From Methanosarcinales archaeon (GTDB lineage Archaea > Halobacteriota > Methanosarcinia > Methanosarcinales > Methanogasteraceae): 13,261 bases of DNA. The translations under genes and the position numbers were made by a program. The first letter of the stretch is position 1; every line of letters begins with the position of its first letter. The notes under the pieces were generated by a model. It did not search any database. It saw nothing but the letters and a program-made list of their open reading frames with translations, and was not told where the DNA came from. The stretch spans positions 1-13,261 of the forward strand of contig JAUWGA010000029.1 in NCBI GenBank assembly GCA_030606635.1. The letters are read 5' to 3'. Shown here piece by piece: positions 1 to 5,990 of this stretch.

Positions 1-696
1 CGCCTGATGCTTAATCTCGATCCGCTCGCCATCCCCTGCAAATAGCACGAGATGATCGCCGATGATGTCACCGCCCCTGATCGCGTGGATGCCGATCTCG
101 TCACCCCTCGGAGCGAGTCCCTCACGCCCGTAGACCAGTTCTTTTCCCCCAAGAGCCTTGCTGATCACGTCAGCCGCACGCATCGCAGTCCCTGATGGCG
201 CATCCTTCTTGTGGCGGTGGTGCGCCTCAACGATCTCGATATCCCAGTCGCCGATGTATGCGGTGGCTTCTGCAAGCAATTTCCAGAAGACGTTGACTCC
301 GACCGAGAAGTTGGGCGCAATCACGGCAGGGACGTTTCCGGCTATGATTCCTGCGATCTCATCCTGGTACGGTTCAAGTCCGGTCGTCCCGAGAACGATT
401 GCAACACCGTGCTCTACAGCGGCCCTGACGTTTCCGACGGCGGCATCTGCGATCGTGAAGTCGATCAGGACATCCGGGGAAGTGTCTGCAAGCAGCGCAT
501 CGATCTCACGGGAATCTGATACCCGGACATCGCCGGCGCCAGCAGCGACATCAGCACCGGCACCAGTGCCAACCGGCATCCCGATGTCATGGATGTCAAA
601 CGCTGCCACCAGTTCCATATCTGGCGCACCGCCGACATTCTCGATTATAAGCGAGCCCATGCGCCCGAGTGCGCCTGTTACTGCAACTGTTATCAT
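1..696 (-). CDS. dapB: 4-hydroxy-tetrahydrodipicolinate reductase (3' end cut by window edge)
   Basis: Reduces the dapA product to tetrahydrodipicolinate with NAD(P)H, in the cytoplasmic diaminopimelate/lysine pathway. The frame is open from an ATG at 696 to base 1 (232 residues). The family is usually about 250-270 residues, so only the last few tens are missing. The N-terminal Rossmann motif VTGALGRMG lies at residues 6-14. The catalytic signature EAHHRHKKDAPSGTA spans residues 157-171, with the His-His pair at 159-160 and Lys at 163, the same numbers as in E. coli DapB. The C-terminal HAIRGGDIIGDH stretch is also present. The start at 696 is preferred over the in-frame ATG at 714 because it gives the standard MITVAVTGA start and has a GGTGA ribosome binding site a few bases upstream. 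It lies 66 bases downstream of engB on the same strand and may be co-transcribed with it. Confidence 0.97.
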   Translation of the reverse strand, partial: MITVAVTGALGRMGSLIIENVGGAPDMELVAAFDIHDIGMPVGTGAGADVAAGAGDVRVSDSREIDALLADTSPDVLIDFTIADAAVGNVRAAVEHGVAIVLGTTGLEPYQDEIAGIIAGNVPAVIAPNFSVGVNVFWKLLAEATAYIGDWDIEIVEAHHRHKKDAPSGTAMRAADVISKALGGKELVYGREGLAPRGDEIGIHAIRGGDIIGDHLVLFAGDGERIEIKHQA

Positions 697-730
697 AATA
701 TCACCTGTATCCATCTATCCCCAAGTCATC

Positions 731-741
731 AAATATATTCG
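731..741 (-). promoter_or_regulatory. possible TATA box for dapB
   Basis: On the minus strand this reads GAATATATTTG. Its centre is about 40 bases upstream of the dapB ATG, which would put the transcription start near 710 and give a short leader carrying the GGTGA ribosome binding site. Only an AT-rich match is visible, and dapB could equally be read through from engB. Confidence 0.3.
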
Positions 742-762
742 CACCATGGATGCTGTCCACCC

Positions 763-1368
763 TCAGACCGTCCTGAACTGCCCGAACAGATTGTCCCGCC
801 CGATCCGGTGCAGTCTGGAGCGCACGAGTACGGCAAGCTGCGATACATCCCCCTTCTTCGCAGACACCGGTGCAACCGTGTCGATCCATTGCCTCCATGG
901 CGGGAGAAAGTCGAAACGCTCCACGATCTGATCGAGCACATCGTCTCGATCGGTTACCAGGTCCATCTTGTTTGCCGCGATAACCGTATCGATATCGATA
1001 TCGGACAAAAATTCAAACAATTCGATATCAACTGGTATCTCGCCCCTTTCTGACCATCTGTCTACGATCTCGCAGAAAACGCTTGCATCGATCACCTGAA
1101 CAGCACAGAGGATGCGGTCGCAGTTGTCTTCGAGATAATGGACAATCGAATTCTTTATGCGCTCCTGAACCACGTCCGGGACGCCGTGCAAAAATCCGTA
1201 ACCCGGCAGATCGGTTATCAACAGATCTCTAAACGTTATATGTGTCGGTTTCCTCGTGACGCCTGGGCGCCTCCCCGTCTTGACGCTTCTGCCGGTCAGT
1301 CTCTTGATCAGCGACGACTTCCCGACGTTTGATCTGCCCGCGAAGATGATCTCATGGTTGATTGCCAT
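763..1368 (-). CDS. engB: EngB/YihA-type GTP-binding protein
   Basis: A TrmE-Era-EngA-EngB-family GTPase of 201 residues, the normal length for EngB. Bacterial EngB assists large ribosomal subunit assembly; the archaeal members are presumed to act similarly. All G motifs are visible: G1 GRSNVGKS at residues 11-18, the G2 region around PGVTRKPT (35-42), G3 DLPGYG at 53-58, G4 NKMD at 133-136 and G5 SAKKG at 169-173. The DLPGYG form is characteristic of this subfamily. The ATG at 1368 has a GAGGT ribosome binding site about nine bases upstream (complement of 1378-1382). The start lies inside the 3' end of the upstream small gene (17-base overlap), so the two are probably translated from one message. 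Confidence 0.95.
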   Translation of the reverse strand: MAINHEIIFAGRSNVGKSSLIKRLTGRSVKTGRRPGVTRKPTHITFRDLLITDLPGYGFLHGVPDVVQERIKNSIVHYLEDNCDRILCAVQVIDASVFCEIVDRWSERGEIPVDIELFEFLSDIDIDTVIAANKMDLVTDRDDVLDQIVERFDFLPPWRQWIDTVAPVSAKKGDVSQLAVLVRSRLHRIGRDNLFGQFRTV

Positions 1369-1609
1369 CTCTGTTGACCTCGGTATGCTTACCCGTCTGG
1401 ATCGTGACTGCTTTTGAACGGCTCTTCATTGCCAGATACTCTTTTCGATCCAGTTGAAAGTTCTTTGAACTGCTCAGAAAGCTGTTTATAAGCGATGCCT
1501 GCTGCCTGCTCCAGACCTCATTTGGCACCGATTTCACCCACTTGCTGTAACGTCGTATGAATGTCAGACGTTCCATGCGGTTCTGCTCTCTGTTAAATCT
1601 TAATTCCAT
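1352..1609 (-). CDS. small basic hypothetical protein upstream of engB
   Basis: Not recognised. From the ATG at 1609 it encodes 85 residues, rich in Arg, Lys, Ser and Gln, with no membrane segment. It looks predominantly helical: a short charged N-terminus (MELRFNREQN), then a region with IRRYSKWVKSVPNEVW, followed by RQQASLINSFL and a basic tail. The composition is that of a real soluble protein rather than a shadow frame, since no other gene covers most of this span. Its 3' end overlaps the engB start by 17 bases, which supports translational linkage. Earlier in-frame starts exist (ATG 1621, ATG 1627, TTG 1630). None has a strong ribosome binding site, so the start is uncertain. It could be an archaeal conserved hypothetical, and function cannot be inferred. 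Confidence 0.55.
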   Translation of the reverse strand: MELRFNREQNRMERLTFIRRYSKWVKSVPNEVWSRQQASLINSFLSSSKNFQLDRKEYLAMKSRSKAVTIQTGKHTEVNRDGNQP

Positions 1610-1791
1610 AATCGGTTGCATCCACATCAAACTCTTTAAGGAAATTTTTCAGAGTTTTATTCGTTAAGAGGATTTCATTTTGGGTGTTTTGGATATTCAT
1701 ATTAATGGATATCTCTCTCCAACCCTAATTAAGAATATGCTCTTCAGTAGGTACAAACGGATTCCGCCGGGGACGTGAGCAGGATCGTTTC

Positions 1792-1831
1792 TCAGGGGTG
1801 CGCCTATCCAAAAAATTCGTAAATCCCCTGA
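1792..1831. repeat. inverted repeat, 7-bp stem
   Basis: TCAGGGG at 1792-1798 pairs perfectly with CCCCTGA at 1825-1831 across a 26-base loop. The long loop makes a stable RNA hairpin doubtful. It could be a protein-binding inverted repeat or chance. Confidence 0.3.
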
Positions 1832-1852
1832 TCCCCGTACCAGCGCACGTCC

Positions 1853-1862
1853 GGACATGTCC
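1853..1862. promoter_or_regulatory. 10-bp perfect palindrome, possible operator
   Basis: GGACATGTCC is fully self-complementary and lies about 100 bases upstream of the coaBC start, in a divergent promoter region where a dimeric regulator could bind. A single palindrome of this length can occur by chance. Confidence 0.25.
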
Positions 1863-1890
1863 AAAACCATTATGTGAAATTGCAAGCATT

Positions 1891-1905
1891 GTAGTAGTAG
1901 TAGTA
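1891..1905. repeat. (GTA)5 trinucleotide microsatellite
   Basis: Five perfect tandem copies of GTA in non-coding DNA upstream of coaBC. They are followed at once by AAGGAG and ATG-GAT-TGA, a two-codon frame that is not credible as a gene. Confidence 0.8.
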
Positions 1906-1917
1906 AGGAGTGATGGA

Positions 1918-1928
1918 TTGATAAAATC
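1918..1928 (+). promoter_or_regulatory. possible TATA box for coaBC
   Basis: TTGATAAAATC lies about 43 bases before the coaBC ATG at 1966. That would give a leader of roughly 15-20 bases containing the GGTG ribosome binding site at 1956-1959. It is a weak match to the archaeal TATA consensus. ATTTAAG at 1942-1948 is an alternative. Confidence 0.3.
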
Positions 1929-1965
1929 ACGCTCCCAAAGGATTTAAGAAAAACCGGTGCATCTG

Positions 1966-3234
1966 ATGGATTTTACGAAACATCTCGCAGATAAGACGAT
2001 CGTGCTTGGCATAACAGGGAGCATCGCTGCTGTACGAACCATCGAACTGGCGCATGAACTGATCCGCCGAGGGGCTACGGTGCAGGCGGTGATGACCGAA
2101 CCTGCAGAGCGCATCATCCACCCGGACGCGATCGAATGCGCAACAGGGCGCGCTGTGATCACCGGGTGGACCGGTAGGGTTTCGTGGGTCGAGTACTGCG
2201 GTGGGGCGGTGAAGGGTGATTGCAGCGGAGGCAGTGCCGGAGACGCTGACCTGCTGCTGATTGCGCCGTGTACTGCAAGCACGATCGGGAAGATTGCACA
2301 CGGCATCCCTGACACTCTCGTCTCGATATTTGCAACAACAGCACTCGGCGCAGGGGTTCCGGCCATCGTGGCGCCTGCCATGCACGAGAGCATGTATAAT
2401 CCGATCGTACGCGGGAACATCGATATCCTGCGGGATCAGGGAGTCACGATCGTGGGTCCCGTTATCGAGGAAGGGAAAGCAAAGATCGCGCCTAACGATG
2501 ATATCGTGCGGTGGGCAGAGCGAGCGCTTGGCGGCTACGCACTTTCCGGCATCCGGGTACTGATCACGGGCGGCGCGACCGCAGAGCCGATCGATCCTGT
2601 GCGCATCATCACGAGCAGGGCATCGGGCCGGATGGGGGCTTCCCTTGCTTATGAGGCGTTTCGGCGCGGGGCTGATGTGACGCTTGTGCATAGCGGGCAA
2701 ATCGGTTTTTCTGGCATCCGGGAGATCTATGTGGAGACCGCAGAAGAGATGACAGATGCTGTGCTGGATGAACTTGGGGGCGGTGCGGGAGATGGGTACG
2801 ATATCCTGATCAGCGCTGCTGCGATCTCGGATTATACGCTCGATCCTGCCGCGGATAAGATCAGGTCGGGCAGCCAACTGACGCTTGACCTGCGCCCGAC
2901 ACGGAAGTTGCTTGAGGCGGTGCGGGATGCGTATCCTGATCTGGCGGTCGTCGGGTTTAAACTGGAGTCTGTCGGGGGCGAAGCGTTGATCGAGCATGCG
3001 AAGGCGGCGATGAACCGTTACGGGCTTTCTATGGTTGTTGCGAATACTGCTGAAAATATGGGCGGCAGCGAAGGGGAGGTCTGGATCATCAGCAAAAAGA
3101 ACGAGATCTCCCATGTCAGTGGCACGAAAGACGTGATTGCGGGTGCGGTCTTTGATTCTGTCGAGCAGGTGATGGGCATGGCGGGCGAGGAATGCCATGA
3201 GTGTGCCGAGCAAAATTCAGTATCCGGCTGTTGA
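1966..3234 (+). CDS. coaBC: bifunctional phosphopantothenoylcysteine decarboxylase / phosphopantothenate-cysteine ligase
   Basis: Makes 4'-phosphopantetheine for coenzyme A: the CoaB half joins cysteine to phosphopantothenate and the CoaC flavoprotein half decarboxylates the product. The protein has 422 residues, the usual fused length. The CoaC half (about residues 10-190) has GITGSIAAV (15-23) and PAMHESMY (137-144), the archaeal form of the PxMNxxMW substrate motif. The CoaB half (about 195-405) has ITGGATAEPIDPVR (200-213) continuing to SRASGRMG, then AAAISDY (284-290) and KIRS (298-301). The ATG at 1966 is chosen over the GTG at 1957 because GGTG at 1956-1959 then serves as ribosome binding site. 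Oddity: where CoaC decarboxylases usually have a catalytic His in a motif like EHVEL, this protein reads SWVEY, with Trp at residue 74. The CoaB half looks intact. Confidence 0.95.
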   Translation: MDFTKHLADKTIVLGITGSIAAVRTIELAHELIRRGATVQAVMTEPAERIIHPDAIECATGRAVITGWTGRVSWVEYCGGAVKGDCSGGSAGDADLLLIAPCTASTIGKIAHGIPDTLVSIFATTALGAGVPAIVAPAMHESMYNPIVRGNIDILRDQGVTIVGPVIEEGKAKIAPNDDIVRWAERALGGYALSGIRVLITGGATAEPIDPVRIITSRASGRMGASLAYEAFRRGADVTLVHSGQIGFSGIREIYVETAEEMTDAVLDELGGGAGDGYDILISAAAISDYTLDPAADKIRSGSQLTLDLRPTRKLLEAVRDAYPDLAVVGFKLESVGGEALIEHAKAAMNRYGLSMVVANTAENMGGSEGEVWIISKKNEISHVSGTKDVIAGAVFDSVEQVMGMAGEECHECAEQNSVSGC

Positions 3235-3479
3235 ATATCCAAAGCCCCTATGAAGGTTAGCCACCACCTCAGAACTAACTGTGAGTGGGGTCATAGTAAC
3301 CTCAAAGCCAAGAATACGGCGGGAAATTCGTCCGTCAAGCTTTGCTCGACATTACACGAAAGCAATTTGTGCGATTCGCCCAAACGTGTGCATTCGTGTT
3401 TGATACAAGCACCAGAGCCAGGTCAACCGCCCTACAAGTGCAAGAAGGTTTATGTGATTACACTGCTCATGATTGCATT
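3235..3479 (+). other. non-coding or relict stretch upstream of the PKD gene
   Basis: 245 bases between coaBC and the PKD gene. Two plus-strand frames stay open here. One (3250-3483) would give a 77-residue Cys/His/Lys-rich protein whose TGA overlaps the PKD start as ATGA. The other runs in frame into the PKD gene from 3342. Neither has a ribosome binding site or a recognisable domain, and the composition is unlike the neighbouring genes. It may be decayed coding sequence or an untranslated leader. No tRNA, insertion-sequence end or repeat array was seen. Confidence 0.4.
3449..3456 (+). promoter_or_regulatory. possible TATA box for the PKD/HEAT operon
   Basis: TTTATGTG is centred about 28 bases upstream of the ATG at 3480, the spacing expected for a leaderless or nearly leaderless archaeal transcript. 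This fits the absence of a ribosome binding site before that ATG. Confidence 0.35.
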
Positions 3480-5990
3480 ATGATTAGAGGGCTGCATCTG
3501 CGCAGGGTTTGTGTTGTGGTCTTTGTGTACGCCTCATTGCTCCTACTCATGAGCGGTGCATCGGCACTGACCGCTGATGCAGGCGATGACCAGGATGTAT
3601 CGCCGGGTACCGCGGTCGAGCTGGATGGTTCGGGATCAACTGGCACCGGCACATTGACATATAACTGGACCGAGGGCGGCACCGTACTAAACGATCAGGT
3701 ATCATTCAGTCACGAATTTTCGATAGGTACACACACAATCACGCTGACCGTATCAAACGGCACCAACACCGATACCGATACCGTAACCGTGGATGTGAAC
3801 CAGCCCCCGGTTGCGGATGCAGGCGATGACCGGGTCATACTGCCTGATACGTACATCAAACTCGACGCATCCGGATCCGACGATCCTGACGGAAAAATCG
3901 AGTCTTACAAGTGGACCGAGGACGGGGTAGAACTCAGCACCAGGAGCTCATTTAACAAGATCTTTGATGCCGGAAGACATGAGATCACGCTTGTGGTGAC
4001 CGATGACGATGGCGATACCGGCGAGGATACTCTCGAGATCCTGGTCAACTGCGCACCGGTCGCAGACGCGGGACCTGACATGACCGTGCCGGAAGGGACG
4101 CTTGTTCACTTCAACGCATCCAATTCCAGCGACTCTGACGGCAATACCATGTATTATGAGTGGAAGGAGGATGGTGCCGGCATCCTCAATCTTGCACAAT
4201 CCTTCGATATGGTTCTCCTGATCGGCACACACCGCATCATGCTGACCGTGACCGATGGATACGGGGCAACTGCTACGGACCGGGTGGTAATCGAGGTCAC
4301 TGCCGTGGACCAGAAGCCCCCGATAGCAGATGCGGGATCCGATCAGGCAGTGCTCATTGGAACCACGGTCATACTGGATGCATCCGGCTCCACAGATCCG
4401 GACGGCGAGATCGTGAAATACGAATGGCTCGAGGACTCTATCAGGCTCAACGAATCGAGGGTCTTTGAGCACATATTCCCGAAAGGAGTACACCACATAA
4501 CGCTTGTGGTGACCGATGACGATGGCGCATCAGGTACGGATGACATCACGATCACGGCACGGTCGAGTATGGGCATGCCAGTGGCAGACGCAGGCGCGGA
4601 CCGCGAGGCACTTGAGGGAACAGAGATCATACTCGATGCATCCCGCTCAACCGGGGAGAACCTGACCTACCAGTGGATTTTAAACGGCACCACAATCTCA
4701 GAGGAACGAATGTTCTACCATCTATTCGATCCGGGCACATACACAGTCACGTTAAGCGTAACCGATGAGTATGAATACACCGATACCGATGAGGTCAGTG
4801 TCGTGATCACCACTCTCGCGGTGGGCGGGGGGACAGGTCGCACACCTGCGATGCCAGAGGTGTCCCAGAGCCGCGGATCATGGCCTTACATCCTGGTGGC
4901 GCTTCTGCTACTGGTACTTGCAGGCATCGTCTTAATGCGCCGGAGATCCGCCACCAGCCAATCCACCGGAACCGCTTACGGGTATAAATACAAAGAGTAT
5001 ACGCCCCCGCCTGATAAGACCGGGAGCAGAACCGGTAAACCTGTCGTCAAACCCGATCCCAAACCTGCTACCAAACCCAATACCCGGATTACGCCGCCAG
5101 AACCGAAAACCGTGCCGGTGCAGCCGAAGGTCATGATGAAGGTGAAGGTACTCGATTCCGCGTCGAGAACGCCGGTACCGGGCGCGGCGGTGCAGACCGG
5201 CTCAGCCACCCAGAAGACCGATGCTTCCGGAGAAGCGATGTTCACACTGGATCATGGCGGGCAGCGTACGGTCAGCGTAAGCGGAATCCCAAACCTGTAC
5301 GAAGGTAGGACGGTCTCTGTGGACGGGGATACCGCAACGATCCTGCTGTCATCGGCAGTCCGCCCTGATCAGGCGCAGGATGCGAGATTGCGCGCTGTCA
5401 GGGAGTCGTTTGAGAACCGGTATCGCGAGGTATCAGGTTATGACCGGTGCATCCCCAACTTTTACCGGAGTGTGGCACAGCGTTTGATCGAATACGTACG
5501 CGGGATGACGGCAGTCCATTTTATACGCGGGAAGGCGGGACCGAAAGAGGTGACCGATCAGATGACATCGGTCATCGAGTCTGTCTGCACGGAACTATCC
5601 GAGATCATGGCATCCAAACGAAATATTGACCTGTACGCACGAAGCAGAGCGGGTAACGAGAACTCAGCTGGATGCAACGCAAGCCAGATCAGCTACGATC
5701 AGCTCTCCGACCTGATAGCAAGTCCGTCCGGATTCGTATCGGAAACCAGTCCGAAGGTGGAACGGGCGCTCCTCGAGATCGATAGGGAAATCACATCGAG
5801 GACGCGGGATATGAGCATGCTTCCGATAACCGGCGTCTGGTCAATTGCAAAGAGTTTGCTTGCGGATCAGTCGGGAGACGATCTCGAACACGCGATACGG
5901 ATATCGATCGCAGACACTCTACTCAAGTATGCAAAAGAGATGTATGAAAATCCTGAAATTGTGAAACGGATGAAACAGGGGATACTATGA
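3480..5990 (+). CDS. membrane protein with five PKD domains and a cytoplasmic tail
   Basis: An 836-residue surface protein. The N-terminal signal segment (residues 1-30, Arg-rich then VVVFVYASLLLLMSGASA) leads to five PKD repeats starting near residues 31, 109, 191, 278 and 366. Each has an ADAG(D/S/P/A)D-type start, a DASGS-like strand and a THTITLTVTD-like end. A membrane helix spans about 468-488 and is followed by RRRS, so the C-terminus should be inside. The tail has a Pro/Lys-rich linker (about 500-548), a small beta domain resembling carboxypeptidase regulatory-like folds (552-626), and an unrecognised C-terminal domain (about 640-836) that is also found at the end of the next protein. 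PKD domains are known from archaeal surface layers and adhesins. The start at 3480 is chosen for the signal peptide; the frame is open back to 3342. The stop overlaps the next start (ATGA), indicating translational coupling. Function unknown. Confidence 0.85.
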   Translation: MIRGLHLRRVCVVVFVYASLLLLMSGASALTADAGDDQDVSPGTAVELDGSGSTGTGTLTYNWTEGGTVLNDQVSFSHEFSIGTHTITLTVSNGTNTDTDTVTVDVNQPPVADAGDDRVILPDTYIKLDASGSDDPDGKIESYKWTEDGVELSTRSSFNKIFDAGRHEITLVVTDDDGDTGEDTLEILVNCAPVADAGPDMTVPEGTLVHFNASNSSDSDGNTMYYEWKEDGAGILNLAQSFDMVLLIGTHRIMLTVTDGYGATATDRVVIEVTAVDQKPPIADAGSDQAVLIGTTVILDASGSTDPDGEIVKYEWLEDSIRLNESRVFEHIFPKGVHHITLVVTDDDGASGTDDITITARSSMGMPVADAGADREALEGTEIILDASRSTGENLTYQWILNGTTISEERMFYHLFDPGTYTVTLSVTDEYEYTDTDEVSVVITTLAVGGGTGRTPAMPEVSQSRGSWPYILVALLLLVLAGIVLMRRRSATSQSTGTAYGYKYKEYTPPPDKTGSRTGKPVVKPDPKPATKPNTRITPPEPKTVPVQPKVMMKVKVLDSASRTPVPGAAVQTGSATQKTDASGEAMFTLDHGGQRTVSVSGIPNLYEGRTVSVDGDTATILLSSAVRPDQAQDARLRAVRESFENRYREVSGYDRCIPNFYRSVAQRLIEYVRGMTAVHFIRGKAGPKEVTDQMTSVIESVCTELSEIMASKRNIDLYARSRAGNENSAGCNASQISYDQLSDLIASPSGFVSETSPKVERALLEIDREITSRTRDMSMLPITGVWSIAKSLLADQSGDDLEHAIRISIADTLLKYAKEMYENPEIVKRMKQGIL
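3987..4014 (+). repeat. 28-bp direct repeat, copy 1 (PKD domain 2)
   Basis: These 28 bases are identical to 4500-4527. Both encode the TLVVTDDDG end of a PKD domain, while the DNA on either side has diverged. Confidence 0.9.
4500..4527 (+). repeat. 28-bp direct repeat, copy 2 (PKD domain 4)
   Basis: Perfect second copy of 3987-4014, in the same reading frame and the same place within the domain. It suggests recent gene conversion or duplication between PKD domains 2 and 4. Confidence 0.9.

Larger units (their letters stand above)
1631..1965. other. divergent intergenic region between the engB operon and coaBC
   Basis: About 335 bases without a convincing gene. The left part is AT-rich and probably holds the promoter of the minus-strand operon. 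The right part holds an imperfect hairpin (1792-1831), a perfect 10-base palindrome (1853-1862) and a five-fold GTA repeat (1891-1905). The minus-strand open frame at 1697-1930 has no family resemblance and was not accepted. Confidence 0.6.

Noticed and set aside
158..931. Plus-strand open frame of 257 codons at the left end
   Set aside because: Antisense to dapB and engB, both identified by clear catalytic motifs; the Ser/Thr/Pro/Ala-rich product is a shadow.
1905..1921. AAGGAG followed by ATG as a gene start
   Set aside because: The frame is only two codons (ATG GAT TGA), and the spacing to the ribosome binding site is too short.
1927..3213. Long minus-strand open frame (428 codons) opposite coaBC
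   Set aside because: It lies entirely antisense to a well-recognised gene; its Arg/His/Pro/Cys-rich composition is typical of a shadow frame in high-GC coding DNA, and it has no family motif.
3250..3483. 77-residue frame as a transposase or zinc-ribbon remnant
   Set aside because: No CxxC spacing, no inverted repeat or target duplication, and no match to a transposase motif that I recognise; left as an unexplained stretch.
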